Positions 42,168 to 51,576 of a DNA stretch of 64,000 nt are shown one piece after another. How positions within the stretch are numbered: position 1 is the first letter of the stretch; each line of letters begins with the position of its first letter. The stretch comes from Myroides marinus (GTDB taxonomy: Bacteria; Bacteroidota; Bacteroidia; Flavobacteriales; Flavobacteriaceae). A model generated the notes under the pieces. That model ran no database searches. It saw only the letters and a program-made list of their open reading frames with translations, and was not told the DNA's origin. Made by a program: the position numbers and the translations under genes. The DNA is taken from assembly GCF_900109075.1 (NCBI RefSeq), contig NZ_FNYS01000004.1, positions 62,001 to 126,000 of the forward strand, written 5' to 3'.

Positions 42168-43487
42168 TTAATCTACTAATGATTTTAACTCTCCTTGAGC
42201 TTTGATTAATTGTATCTGTGCTAATTTATAGTCTAGCATAGCAGTAGTATAGTTATTCTCTGCTTCTGTATATGCATTTTCTGCATTTAGTAAGTCAGTT
42301 AATGTAGCTAATCCGTGAGTATAGTTATTCTGTATGTTAGATAATATACTCTTTGCTAAAGACACATTGTCTTTCTGAATATCTATAGTGATTAGCGCAT
42401 TCTCTAGTGACTTCTGAGCATTCTTAAAGTCTAGTGCTAATGCCTGTTTAGTATCATTAATTTGCACGTCTACTTTTCGCTGTTCTATATCTACTTGTCT
42501 TACTTTAGCTCTAGTCCCAAATCCACTGAATATTGGTATCTTTAGTGATAGTCCTACTGCAGAAGTATTCATCCAATATACCTTATCAGCAGGCGATCCT
42601 CCCCAAGGAAATTTATCTCCCAGTCCTTGATAAGCGAAGTTACCGAATGCAGCTAGTGATGGATAGTAGTCTGCTACTATTGACTTGCGTTTATATTCTA
42701 GCAAGTCTTTTTGTTTCTCTAGTAGGTGTATTTCAGTTCTGTTCTCTATTCTGTTTTCTGCTAGTAGACCACTGTCATCTACATTGAATGTAGTCTCTGG
42801 CATAACGATAGGAGTGTTGACATCCATACCCATAAAGAATTTTAGAGCATTCTCCTGTAAGTCTATAGCATTTAGAATTTTCTGTCTCGTAGCTTTAATA
42901 TTGCTTAGACTCACTTTAGTACGATCTAAATCTATCTGTGTAGCTAACCCATTCTTATGCAAATTCTCTATAATATCTTTAATCTTAGTAGTACTAGCTA
43001 TGGTAGTCTCTATCGTTCTAAGCATTGCTTTAGTCTGATATACTTGATAGTATGTACTAGCTACTTTCTCGATGATTTGTTCGTCAGTTAAGTCTTTATT
43101 GATGATGTAAAACTCTTTAGCTGTACGTGCAGCCTTTAGACCCATAAACACCGCTTGGTTAAACAAGACTTGAGAAGCAGTCGCTGATATTCCAGAGTTC
43201 CACTTCAGGTTAAAAGGAATCATTTGCGTCTGACCACCCATCGTTAAAGGCATCTCTTGTATCTTCACATTGTTAAGCAGTGTAGCTTCTGCATCGATAC
43301 GCGGTAGTGCATTCGCTCTTACTTCTTCTATCTGATACTGACTATTCTCTATATCTAGTGTCGCTTGTTTTGCTTCCGCTTTATGTTCTAGCGCGTAGTT
43401 CAATGCCTCTTTTAGAGTTAGTGGCTCTTGAGCTTTAGCAATAAAAGCAGTTAGTAATGCAATAAGCGTAATCTTTATCGTTTTCAT
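42168..43487 (-). CDS. TolC-family outer-membrane efflux channel
   Basis: This 439-residue protein has a signal peptide (MKTIKITLIALLTAFIAKA) and two internally repeated outer-membrane-efflux-protein halves with long alpha-helical stretches (about 25-215 and 240-430). These end in the typical NYTTAMLDYKLAQIQL helix. Its ATG overlaps the TetR stop (TAATG), which couples translation. Confidence 0.9.
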   Translation of the reverse strand: MKTIKITLIALLTAFIAKAQEPLTLKEALNYALEHKAEAKQATLDIENSQYQIEEVRANALPRIDAEATLLNNVKIQEMPLTMGGQTQMIPFNLKWNSGISATASQVLFNQAVFMGLKAARTAKEFYIINKDLTDEQIIEKVASTYYQVYQTKAMLRTIETTIASTTKIKDIIENLHKNGLATQIDLDRTKVSLSNIKATRQKILNAIDLQENALKFFMGMDVNTPIVMPETTFNVDDSGLLAENRIENRTEIHLLEKQKDLLEYKRKSIVADYYPSLAAFGNFAYQGLGDKFPWGGSPADKVYWMNTSAVGLSLKIPIFSGFGTRAKVRQVDIEQRKVDVQINDTKQALALDFKNAQKSLENALITIDIQKDNVSLAKSILSNIQNNYTHGLATLTDLLNAENAYTEAENNYTTAMLDYKLAQIQLIKAQGELKSLVD

Positions 43488-44089
43488 TATTTATACTTCT
43501 GTGTTAGGTCCTTGTATATTTTCATACCTTTTTCTGTAACGATACTTCTGATATGGTACTCTAAGTGTAAGCAGTGTACTTCAGAGTGTGAGTATTCTGA
43601 CTCAGGGAAGTAGTCTAGATCTTCGATAGCTACTAGTGAAGCAATATAAAATCTAGCTACATAATCTACATCTACATCAGGTCTATATACTCCTTCTCTG
43701 ATTCCTTTCTCTAAGTTTCGTTCTATGTGCTTAACATAGTTTTTTTCGTGAAACTTCTTTTGCTTTTGAGCAATCTTCGGGTAATACTTTGTCAATTGGT
43801 AAAAACATCCTGACGAGTCTATTAAGAATATATCATTGATGTCATTATAAGCAGCTAGTAATTCTGGTATAGCTTCTTCTCCTCGGTTTAAGGTTGCTAC
43901 TAATTGTTGTGAGAATTTATTGTTAATCGTTACTAGTGCTTTCTCGATTAATTCTGGTTTTGATGCGAAGTGTTGATAAATTGTTTTTTTTGAAATACCT
44001 AGTTCTGCGGCTATGTCATCCATTGTCACAGATTTAAATCCTTGGGTCATGAACATTTCTGTTGCTTTCTCTAATATCTGAGTTTCCAT
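43487..44089 (-). CDS. TetR-family repressor of the efflux operon
   Basis: This 200-residue protein has the N-terminal helix-turn-helix VTMDDIAAELGISKKTIYQHF (about 21-41, split helices) and a C-terminal ligand domain rich in helices. It is the first gene of the pump operon, its stop overlapping the channel's start. Two palindromes beginning with GGAAACTT directly upstream of its ATG are the probable operators, so the repressor would control itself and the pump. Confidence 0.92.
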   Translation of the reverse strand: METQILEKATEMFMTQGFKSVTMDDIAAELGISKKTIYQHFASKPELIEKALVTINNKFSQQLVATLNRGEEAIPELLAAYNDINDIFLIDSSGCFYQLTKYYPKIAQKQKKFHEKNYVKHIERNLEKGIREGVYRPDVDVDYVARFYIASLVAIEDLDYFPESEYSHSEVHCLHLEYHIRSIVTEKGMKIYKDLTQKYK

Positions 44090-44121
44090 TATTCTTTATT
44101 TTGATGAGGCAAATATATATT

Positions 44122-44187
44122 GGAAACTTTTATAAAAATTAAGTTTCCGTTTGATTTATGGAAACTTTAACTTTTATAAAAGTTTCT
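44122..44187 (-). promoter_or_regulatory. Tandem palindromic operators for the TetR repressor
   Basis: GGAAACTT (44122-44129) pairs with AAGTTTCC (44141-44148). A second GGAAACTT (44160-44167) pairs with AAGTTTC (44180-44186). Both centres contain TTTTATAA-like sequence, and another half-site GGAAACTT lies near 44235. They lie 33-98 bases upstream of the tetR ATG, where repressor binding would block the operon promoter. Confidence 0.7.
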
Positions 44188-44349
44188 TGTTTTTGTTAAG
44201 TATTTTAAATACAGTTATTTAGTTTTGTTTTTGGTGGAAACTTATTGTATTGTATTCGTTTCTGAGGTGGGTTTTTTTTCTGTTTTTTTAATATAAATAA
44301 CTGTTTGGTTTTAACCAAGTGACTATTCTCTTTTAGTTCTGTTTGTAAT

Positions 44350-44449
44350 GAGTTAATTATGAGTAGGTCGTGAGTCCGAGATGAGTCCGTTATTTAATGC
44401 TTTTTAACGGACTCACTACGGACTCATAACGGACTCACAACGGAGTCAC
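44350..44449. repeat. 11-bp-periodic inverted array with GGACTCA core
   Basis: Two 11-base units in one orientation (GTGAGTCCGAG, ATGAGTCCGTT) are followed by a short AT-rich centre. Four units in the other orientation then follow without gaps (AACGGACTCAC, TACGGACTCAT, AACGGACTCAC, AACGGAGTCAC). The inner units form a perfect 10-bp stem GAGTCCGTTA/TAACGGACTC. The 11-base step is one DNA turn, so all half-sites face the same side. Confidence 0.85.
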
Positions 44450-44453
44450 CTTG

Positions 44454-44493
44454 TCTCGTCCTACTGTAACTGTACAGTTATAGTAGGACGAGA
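44454..44493. repeat. 40-base near-perfect palindrome
   Basis: The stem is TCTCGTCCTACTGTAACTG against its complement ending GTAGGACGAGA, a 19-bp stem with one G-T pair and a two-base centre. It lies directly after the GGACTCA array. There is no T-run, so it is not a standard terminator. Confidence 0.85.
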
Positions 44494-44559
44494 TAGAAGT
44501 TTATTTTATTGAGAATTAGGATAAACGTTTTAGGGGATATTGTTTTTACTTTTATTAGT

Positions 44560-44656
44560 AGATGGTTTGGGTACGGGTTTAGTACGGTTTTGAAAACAGG
44601 GTCTTGTCCCAAGTAAACACTGGTTTTATCCAAACACTATCCAAACAAAGTCAAAA
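44560..44656. repeat. Second 11-bp-periodic inverted array with GTTTGG core
   Basis: GTTTGGGTACG and GGTTTAGTACG follow each other on the left. TTATCCAAACA and CTATCCAAACA, in the opposite orientation, lie on the right, with GGG/CCC pairs in the centre (GGGTCTTGTCCC). The architecture is the same as the array at 44350-44449 but the sequence differs. Confidence 0.55.
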
Positions 44657-44930
44657 TCATATTTTGTTAGTTGTTGATAATTAGTGTTTTGTGTGTTTTA
44701 AGACAGTGCAAAAGAGGTCAAAAAGAGCAAAGGAGATTATTATCTCCAAATGAGGGCAAAGGTGTTATTTTTAATAATGCATTTTCATACAGAAGAGGTA
44801 TAATACTATATGTCCAACAATGTATTCATTACGACAGTATCATATTGAGTGAATTGCGATTCGGGTGAATTAATTCGAAAATATAAGAAGAGTAATAAAG
44901 GGGGAAGGGGAATTAATGAAATAGAATGAG
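44657..44930. other. Intergenic stretch without a convincing gene
   Basis: A short frame (44671-44868) has no codon or motif support. GGAGAT/ATCTCC form a small hairpin at 44731-44746. Nothing else was recognised. Confidence 0.5.
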
Positions 44931-45137
44931 TTAGTTTTTTGGGGACTTCTGTGAGTATAAGTATATCACTGATCCTATAATAGGGAATAGGAGGATAAAA
45001 AGTATTATCAATATATATTCTAGTCCTTTATATTTCTTGTTTTTTAGAAGATGAAAAATACTGTATAAAACTAATGCTGAATAGAGACATAATAAGGTTA
45101 ATATACCAAAAGGGCCTATTAGTCCAAGTGAAATCAT
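44931..45137 (-). CDS. Small two-span membrane protein (phospholipase-D N-terminal-like)
   Basis: This 68-residue protein has two hydrophobic segments (about 5-30 and 41-62). The second segment LFPIIGSVIYLY resembles the PLDc_N domain found alone in small Bacteroidota proteins or fused to cardiolipin synthase. No catalytic part is present. The ATG at 45137 is the only good start. It is a plausible real gene, but short. Confidence 0.6.
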   Translation of the reverse strand: MISLGLIGPFGILTLLCLYSALVLYSIFHLLKNKKYKGLEYILIILFILLFPIIGSVIYLYSQKSPKN

Positions 45138-45361
45138 AGTTGATTGTTTTTGTTTAATGCAAGTATAGAGGATTAAGAAGAGGAGCTCAATACCATAATA
45201 GTGGTATTTTAAGAATAGAATTGTCTAGGCAATTAGTGGAAGGGAGGCAAAATAGACAGAATGATATTAGCAAGAGGGCTTTAATGATAAGGACTTAAAA
45301 AAGGGGTATAAATGATTATCTTCAAAAAAAACACGTATTTTTACACAAAATAATTTAAGTA

Positions 45362-46336
45362 ATGCAATCAATAGTTAAGTATAAAGAGCAGATTTCTGAA
45401 TTTATAGATTCGATTTCTTTATCAGGTACTCCAAAGGAACTTTACGAACCTATTTCTTATATATTATCATTAGGAGGAAAACAAATTCGTCCAGTGTTGA
45501 CATTAATGGCGGCAGACGTCTTCGGTATTGATCCAAAGAGAGCTATACATGCAGCTACTGCTATAGAGTTGTTTCACAACTTCTCTTTAATGCACGATGA
45601 TATTATGGATGATGCACCACTGCGCAGAGGTCATCAGACAGTACATGAGAAATGGAATACGAATACTGCTATTTTATCAGGAGATGCTATGTTAATCTTA
45701 GCTTATCAGTATTTCGAGAATTATGAGAACAATACATTCCGCGACTTAGCTAAATTATTTAGTAAAACAGCGATAGAGGTATGTGAAGGTCAGCAATGGG
45801 ATATCTGTTTTGAAAATAGAAACGATGTAAGTATTCCAGAATATATTAAAATGATCAAGTTTAAGACTGCCGTGTTAGTAGGAGCAGCTCTTAAGATGGG
45901 GGCTATCGTAGCTGAGACTTCAGAGAAGAATGCTGAGGATATTTATGACTTTGGTATTAATCTAGGGATAGCGTTCCAACTTCAGGATGATTATTTAGAT
46001 GCGTTCGGTGATGCTGCTACTTTTGGGAAGCAAGTGGGTGGAGATATCTTAGAGAACAAAAAGACATTCCTTTACTTAAAAGGTGTAATGAATGCGAATG
46101 ATGCTCAACGCGCTGAGTTGGTAAACTATTTCTCTACTACTGATCAAAATGAAGAGGAGAAAGTAAAACGTGTAAAAGAACTGTTCGTAGAGACTGGATC
46201 TGCTGCAGAGTCTACTGACTTAATAGAAGAGTATACGTTAAAAGCGTTAGCTATCTTAGATCAAATGGATATTCCAGAAGAGAAAAAAGAGCAGCTTAGA
46301 ACGTTTAGTCACGAGTTAATGAGAAGAAGAGTATAG
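45362..46336 (+). CDS. Polyprenyl diphosphate synthase (trans-isoprenyl type)
   Basis: This 324-residue protein condenses isopentenyl diphosphate onto allylic diphosphates, probably for the menaquinone side chain or carrier lipids. The first Asp-rich motif is DDIMDDAPLRR (about 80-90) and the second is DDYLDAFGD (about 207-215). GGKQIRP near the N-terminus binds the homoallylic substrate. The residues before motif I include small side chains (LMH), compatible with a long product; chain length is not decided. An unknown small gene follows 9 bases after it. Confidence 0.9.
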   Translation: MQSIVKYKEQISEFIDSISLSGTPKELYEPISYILSLGGKQIRPVLTLMAADVFGIDPKRAIHAATAIELFHNFSLMHDDIMDDAPLRRGHQTVHEKWNTNTAILSGDAMLILAYQYFENYENNTFRDLAKLFSKTAIEVCEGQQWDICFENRNDVSIPEYIKMIKFKTAVLVGAALKMGAIVAETSEKNAEDIYDFGINLGIAFQLQDDYLDAFGDAATFGKQVGGDILENKKTFLYLKGVMNANDAQRAELVNYFSTTDQNEEEKVKRVKELFVETGSAAESTDLIEEYTLKALAILDQMDIPEEKKEQLRTFSHELMRRRV

Positions 46337-46345
46337 TGAACTGTG

Positions 46346-46693
46346 ATGATAGAAGAAGCTGTATCTTATATAGAAGGTAAGTTAAGTGAGTATAACTTAT
46401 TTGATGAGTTAGTAAGACAGGTCGAAAAAGATTTTCGCATGTCTGTAGATACGTCTATTACCTTTACGGCTGATACTCCATCTAAGCTAGTATACGAAGT
46501 GTACAATGAGTTGCACAAGATTATCTCAATGACGACTGTAGCTAAGTTCTCTAGTCTGCTGTACAGAATAGACATAGCAGAGAAAGAGATAAAAGCGATA
46601 CATAGTGTAGATATAGAAGACTACTTAAAGCAAGTAACTTATATTATACTAAAGAGAGAATTTCAGAAGGTATATATAAGGAGTACTCTTTAA
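46346..46693 (+). CDS. Small cytoplasmic protein of unknown function
   Basis: This 115-residue protein starts at ATG 46346 (a GTG directly before it is also possible). It is helix-rich and charged, with no signal peptide. The most distinctive part is YEVYNELHKIISMTTVAKFSS-like sequence in the middle (split helices). It follows the polyprenyl synthase by 9 bases and shares its terminator, so the two are cotranscribed. No family was recognised. Confidence 0.65.
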   Translation: MIEEAVSYIEGKLSEYNLFDELVRQVEKDFRMSVDTSITFTADTPSKLVYEVYNELHKIISMTTVAKFSSLLYRIDIAEKEIKAIHSVDIEDYLKQVTYIILKREFQKVYIRSTL

Positions 46694-46706
46694 CATATAA
46701 GTAATA

Positions 46707-46736
46707 AAAAAAGCACCTCATTGAGGTGCTTTTTTA
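46707..46736. terminator. Bidirectional terminator
   Basis: AAAAAAGCACCTC and GAGGTGCTTTTTT form a 13-bp stem around ATT, shared by convergent genes. Confidence 0.9.
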
Positions 46737-46753
46737 TTCTATGTACTATATGA

Positions 46754-47335
46754 TTAGAAATAGAATCTAACGAAAGGCATATAAGCACTTCCATAGACCA
46801 TATCTTTCTCTTTATAAAGAACGTTATAACGTACTCCTACAGTAACAGGCCCTTGGCTATAACCTACTCCTAAGAATAAGGCAGTGTTCCAGAAGTTATC
46901 ATCTATTTTTTGACCTTCGTGATACTTATAAGTGTTATTAACTCTTAACTGTTCAAGTTCTGCAGAAAGCTGAATTTGAGGTATCGGATTAGACAAAGCG
47001 ATGATGCTACCTCCATATATCCAAGAGTTATACTCTTTAATATTAGAGTTGTAGTAAGATCTGTTTTTACTACTGATGTAACTACCTTGTAAACCAGCAC
47101 CTACCGAAAAATAAGGGTTTACTTGATACAATGCACTTGGTGCAATCATTATATCTGTATAGCCACTTCCGAAACCAATTCCCAGTCCTCCTCCAAATTT
47201 CCATTTATTGCCAAAATCATAATTTTCAGTAGTATTTCCCCTATCTTGTGCAAGAATGGAAAAAGAGCTAGCTAAAAAAAACGATATTGATAAAAAAACG
47301 GATAAATACTTGATGTTAAATCTTTTCATTTCCAT
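46754..47335 (-). CDS. Outer-membrane beta-barrel protein, small
   Basis: This 193-residue protein has a signal peptide (through SFSILAQ). It continues with Gly-rich amphipathic strands (KFGGGLGIGFGSGYTD, SVGAGLQGSYIS) and ends in the aromatic strand MPFVRFYF, a typical barrel-insertion signal. It is probably an eight-strand barrel of unknown ligand. ATGs at 47335 and 47329 are both possible. It is monocistronic and divergent from sucA. Confidence 0.75.
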   Translation of the reverse strand: MEMKRFNIKYLSVFLSISFFLASSFSILAQDRGNTTENYDFGNKWKFGGGLGIGFGSGYTDIMIAPSALYQVNPYFSVGAGLQGSYISSKNRSYYNSNIKEYNSWIYGGSIIALSNPIPQIQLSAELEQLRVNNTYKYHEGQKIDDNFWNTALFLGVGYSQGPVTVGVRYNVLYKEKDMVYGSAYMPFVRFYF

Positions 47336-47396
47336 TTTATAATTTAATTATGAGATAAAAATAAGCAAAAGTTTATAGTTTTGTCATAAAGAGTTG

Positions 47397-47404
47397 TATT
47401 TTTG
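47397..47404 (+). promoter_or_regulatory. Putative -7 box of the sucAB promoter
   Basis: TATTTTTG (TAnnTTTG form) lies 39 bases before the sucA ATG. The upstream TTTG is at a short distance (13 bases), so only the -7 box is proposed. Confidence 0.4.
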
Positions 47405-47443
47405 TAGATATAATATTTAAACAAAAGGTCTTTAGACGAAATT

Positions 47444-50215
47444 ATGGATAGATATTCCTTTTTAAATGCGGCACACACTGCATTTTTTGCAGATTTATAT
47501 GATCAATATTTAGAGAGCCCAGATAGCGTAGAGCCAAGCTGGAGAGCTTTCTTTCAGGGATTTGATTTTGCAAATGAATACAATGGTGGGCCTGTTGAGC
47601 AATTATCACAAGCTTATACGTCAAGTAATAGTGTTGGTGTAGATAGTTCAGCGCAGTTAGGGCAACTTACAAAAGAGTTTGCTGTATTAAAATTAATTGA
47701 CGCTTACAGAACTTATGGGCATTTGCTGACTAAAACAAACCCATTAAGAGACAGAAAAGTAGAGCATCCAGATTTAAGTTTAGAGAAGTTTGGTCTTTCT
47801 CAAGCAGATTTGAATGTTAATTTTGAGGCTGCAAAAACAATACAACTACCAACAGCTACATTGGGACAAATTATTGCCCAATTAGAGAAAATTTACTGTA
47901 CTACATTAGGTATTGAGTACAAGTACATCACTGATGAAGCGACTGTACAATGGATTCAGAATCACTATGAAGCTACAGAGGCAAAATTTGATAACGAAGA
48001 GAAAAAAGAAATCTTGCACAAGTTAATTGAGGCAGTTTCTTTTGAAAACTTCTTAAACACGAAATACGTTGGACAAAAACGTTTCTCACTAGAAGGTCTA
48101 GAGGCTGCTATACCAGCTATGGACTTTATGATGGACGCTGCTGCTGATAAAGGAGTAGAGGAAATCGTAGTAGGGATGGCACACCGTGGACGTCTGAATG
48201 TATTAGCTAACGTATTCCATAAACCTGCACAGGATATCTTTGCTGAATTTGACGGTAAAGATTACGATGCTGTTGAAGGATTTGACGGAGACGTTAAGTA
48301 TCACTTAGGGCTTACATCTACACGTAAGACTCGTTCTGGTAAAGAAATTCACGTTAACTTAACGCCTAACCCTTCTCACTTAGAGACTGTAGGTGCTGTT
48401 ATCGAGGGTATCGCTAGAGCTAAACAAGATACTGTGTTTGTAGATCAACCATCTAAAGTATTACCTATCGCTCTTCACGGAGATGCTGCTATTTCTGGAC
48501 AAGGAATTGTTTATGAAATCGTACAGATGGCTAAACTTAGAGGGTACAAAACAGAAGGTACTATTCACGTGGTGTTAAACAACCAAGTTGGTTTTACAAC
48601 TAATTACAGTGATGGTCGTTCTTCTACTTACTCTACAGACGTTGCTAAAGTGACTCAATCTCCTGTATTACACGTGAACGCTGACGATACTGAAGCTGCA
48701 GTAAGAGCATTCTTATTCGCTTTAGATTACCGTATGCATTTTGGTACAGATGTATTTATCGACTTAGTTGGGTACCGTAAGTACGGACACAACGAAGGGG
48801 ATGAACCAAAATTCACTCAACCAATCTTATACAAACTTATCTCTAAACACCCTAACTCTCGTAATATCTATAACGCTAGATTATTAGAGGATAAAGTGGT
48901 AGATGATGCTTTCGTAAAATCTTTAGAACAACAGTACAAGGATGCTTTAGAATCTGAGTTATCGACTTCTCGTGAGAGAGAGTTCGCTAAGGTTAGAACA
49001 TTTATGGAAGAGAACTGGGATGGATTTAACATCGCAGGTCGTGACAAAATGGTGGCTGACTATGTAACTAAAGTTTCTAAAGAAGAATTAACTGCTATCG
49101 CTGAGGTAATTACTGAATTACCTGGAGATAAAAAATTCATCAACAAGGTAACAAGACTTATCGGAGACAGAAAAGCTATGTTCTTCGAAAAAGACGCGTT
49201 AGACTGGGCGATGGGTGAGTTACTTGCGTATGGTTCATTATTGACTGAAGGGTACGATGTACGTATGTCAGGTCAAGATGTAGAGCGTGGTACTTTCTCT
49301 CACAGACACGCAGTAGTAAAAACTGAAGATACTGAGGAGTCAATCATTTTATTAAACCAATTAAAAGAGCAAAAAGGACAAATGAGAATATTCAACTCTC
49401 TATTGGCTGAATACGCTGTTTTAGGTTTTGAATATGGATATGCATTGACTAATCCTAATACATTAACTATCTGGGAAGCACAGTTCGGAGATTTCTCTAA
49501 CGGAGCTCAGATTATGATGGACCAATATATCTCTGCTGCTGAAGATAAATGGAGCAACCAAAATGGTATCGTGATGTTATTACCTCACGGATATGAAAAC
49601 CAAGGTGCTGAACACTCTTCTGCTAGATTAGAGCGTTACTTACAGTTATGTGCTGAGAGTAATATGTTCGTAACGAATGTAACTACTCCTGCTAACTTCT
49701 TCCACTTAATGAGAAGACAAATGATTACTGACTTTAGAAAGCCTTTAATTAATATGTCTCCTAAGAGTTTATTAAGACACCCTGCTGCGGTATCTTCTAT
49801 CAGTGAGTTTACAGATGGTAAATTCCAATATGTGATTGATGATGCTAATGTAAATGCTGCTGATGTGAAATCTGTAGTATTGTGTAGTGGTAAGTTCTAC
49901 TACGACTTAGTAGCTAAGCGTGAAGAATTAGGTAGAAAAGACATTGCTTTCGTTCGTATCGAACAATTGTTCCCATTACCAATCGAACAAATTGCTGAAG
50001 TGTTTGCTAAATACTCAAAAGCTGATGATTTCGTTTGGGCTCAAGAAGAACCTAAAAACATGGGTGCATACGGACACATGTTAATGAACTTCGACTTGAA
50101 ACCATTGCGTTATGCAGGTAACCAAGCATTTAGTGCACCGGCTTCAGGAAGTTCTGTACGTTCTAAAAAACGTTACGCTGAAGCAATTGCAAAAGTATTC
50201 GACAAGAATTTATAA
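47444..50215 (+). CDS. sucA: 2-oxoglutarate dehydrogenase E1 component
   Basis: This 923-residue thiamine-diphosphate enzyme decarboxylates 2-oxoglutarate in the TCA cycle. The N-terminal motif FLNAAHTAFFADLYDQYLESP binds E2 (shown in two halves). AHRGRLNVL (about 247), HGDAAISGQG (about 343) and the typical transketolase-like region with LPHGYENQGAEHSSARLER-like sequence support the assignment. It is followed by sucB after 50 bases. Length is normal. Confidence 0.96.
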   Translation: MDRYSFLNAAHTAFFADLYDQYLESPDSVEPSWRAFFQGFDFANEYNGGPVEQLSQAYTSSNSVGVDSSAQLGQLTKEFAVLKLIDAYRTYGHLLTKTNPLRDRKVEHPDLSLEKFGLSQADLNVNFEAAKTIQLPTATLGQIIAQLEKIYCTTLGIEYKYITDEATVQWIQNHYEATEAKFDNEEKKEILHKLIEAVSFENFLNTKYVGQKRFSLEGLEAAIPAMDFMMDAAADKGVEEIVVGMAHRGRLNVLANVFHKPAQDIFAEFDGKDYDAVEGFDGDVKYHLGLTSTRKTRSGKEIHVNLTPNPSHLETVGAVIEGIARAKQDTVFVDQPSKVLPIALHGDAAISGQGIVYEIVQMAKLRGYKTEGTIHVVLNNQVGFTTNYSDGRSSTYSTDVAKVTQSPVLHVNADDTEAAVRAFLFALDYRMHFGTDVFIDLVGYRKYGHNEGDEPKFTQPILYKLISKHPNSRNIYNARLLEDKVVDDAFVKSLEQQYKDALESELSTSREREFAKVRTFMEENWDGFNIAGRDKMVADYVTKVSKEELTAIAEVITELPGDKKFINKVTRLIGDRKAMFFEKDALDWAMGELLAYGSLLTEGYDVRMSGQDVERGTFSHRHAVVKTEDTEESIILLNQLKEQKGQMRIFNSLLAEYAVLGFEYGYALTNPNTLTIWEAQFGDFSNGAQIMMDQYISAAEDKWSNQNGIVMLLPHGYENQGAEHSSARLERYLQLCAESNMFVTNVTTPANFFHLMRRQMITDFRKPLINMSPKSLLRHPAAVSSISEFTDGKFQYVIDDANVNAADVKSVVLCSGKFYYDLVAKREELGRKDIAFVRIEQLFPLPIEQIAEVFAKYSKADDFVWAQEEPKNMGAYGHMLMNFDLKPLRYAGNQAFSAPASGSSVRSKKRYAEAIAKVFDKNL

Positions 50216-50265
50216 AAGAAAAAAACGTATTTTTACATAACAATATTTAATTAAAGCATATACAG

Positions 50266-51486
50266 ATGAGCATCTTAGAAATGAAAGTTCCTTCGCCAGG
50301 TGAGTCAATTACTGAAGTTGAAATCGCTACATGGTTGGTAAAAGATGGAGATTACGTTGAAAAAGACCAAGCTATTGCTGAAGTAGATTCAGATAAAGCA
50401 ACTTTAGAATTACCAGCTGAAGAAAGTGGTATTATCACTTTAAAAGCAGAAGAGGGTGACGCAGTTGCTGTAGGTCAAGTAGTTTGTCTAATTGATATGA
50501 GTGCTGCAAAACCTGCAGGAGGTGCTTCTACAGAGGCTAAACCAGCTCAAGAGGCTCCTAAAGCAGAAGCTCCTAAAGCTGAACCTGTGCAAGCTGCAGC
50601 TACTACTTATGCTACTGGAAGTGCATCTCCAGCTGCTAAGAAAATTTTAGATGAGAAAAACATCAACCCTGCTACTGTAACTGGTACTGGTAAAGATGGT
50701 AGAATCACTAAAGATGATGCAGTAAACGCTAAAGCATCTATGGGAACTCCAACAGGAGGATCTAGAGGTGAAGAGCGTAAAAAAATGTCTATGTTACGTC
50801 GTAAAGTTGCTGAGCGTTTAGTAGAAGCTAAAAATACGACTGCTATGTTAACTACTTTCAATGAAGTTAACTTAACTAACGTAAACAAATTAAGAAGCGA
50901 GTTTAAAGACGCTTTTAAAGCTAAACATGGTGTTGGTTTAGGATTTATGTCTTTCTTTACTAAAGCTGTTACTCGTGCTTTAGAATTGTACCCAGACGTA
51001 AACTCTATGATCGATGGTCAAGAGCAAATTAAATATGACTTCGCTGATATCTCTATCGCTGTATCTGGTCCTAAAGGATTAATGGTACCAGTAGTAAGAA
51101 ATGCTGAGTTATTATCTTTCCGTGGTGTTGAGGCTGAAATTAAACGTTTAGCTATCAGAGCACGTGATGGACAAATCACTGTTGATGAAATGACAGGTGG
51201 TACATTTACTATTACTAATGGTGGTGTATTCGGATCTATGTTATCTACTCCTATCATCAACCCTCCTCAATCTGCAATCTTAGGTATGCACAACATTATT
51301 GAGCGTCCTATCGCTGTAGAAGGAAGAGTTGAGATTCACCCAATGATGTATCTTGCGTTATCTTATGACCACAGAATTATCGACGGACGTGAGTCAGTAG
51401 GTTTCTTAGTGGCTATTAAAGAAGCATTAGAGAATCCAACAGAATTATTATTAGATAATAATCCTAAGAAAGCTTTCGAACTTTAG
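50266..51486 (+). CDS. sucB: Dihydrolipoyl succinyltransferase (E2 of 2-oxoglutarate dehydrogenase)
   Basis: This 406-residue protein has an N-terminal lipoyl domain (lipoyl lysine in DSDKATLEL, about 43) and an Ala/Pro/Lys-rich linker (about 80-120). A peripheral-subunit-binding domain ([26 protein letters not shown]) precedes the catalytic core ending in [14 protein letters not shown] with the active His and Asp. It transfers succinyl groups to CoA. It forms an operon with sucA, with a strong terminator after it. Confidence 0.96.
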   Translation: MSILEMKVPSPGESITEVEIATWLVKDGDYVEKDQAIAEVDSDKATLELPAEESGIITLKAEEGDAVAVGQVVCLIDMSAAKPAGGASTEAKPAQEAPKAEAPKAEPVQAAATTYATGSASPAAKKILDEKNINPATVTGTGKDGRITKDDAVNAKASMGTPTGGSRGEERKKMSMLRRKVAERLVEAKNTTAMLTTFNEVNLTNVNKLRSEFKDAFKAKHGVGLGFMSFFTKAVTRALELYPDVNSMIDGQEQIKYDFADISIAVSGPKGLMVPVVRNAELLSFRGVEAEIKRLAIRARDGQITVDEMTGGTFTITNGGVFGSMLSTPIINPPQSAILGMHNIIERPIAVEGRVEIHPMMYLALSYDHRIIDGRESVGFLVAIKEALENPTELLLDNNPKKAFEL

Positions 51487-51514
51487 TAGTTTAAAAACTT
51501 TTGAAATATATAAG

Positions 51515-51548
51515 AAACGACAACTATTTTTTAGTTGTCGTTTTTTTT
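51515..51548 (+). terminator. Terminator of sucAB
   Basis: AAACGACAACTA and TAGTTGTCGTTT form a 12-bp stem followed by T residues. It overlaps the TTG at 51535, which argues for the later ATG (51577) as start of the next gene. Confidence 0.9.
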
Positions 51549-51576
51549 GTTTCTTTTACTAAAAAATGAAGAGTAT

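Noticed and set aside
44671..44868. 65-codon open frame in the long intergenic region
   Set aside because: Translation lacks any domain or credible start signal and contains a hairpin; codon use looks random.
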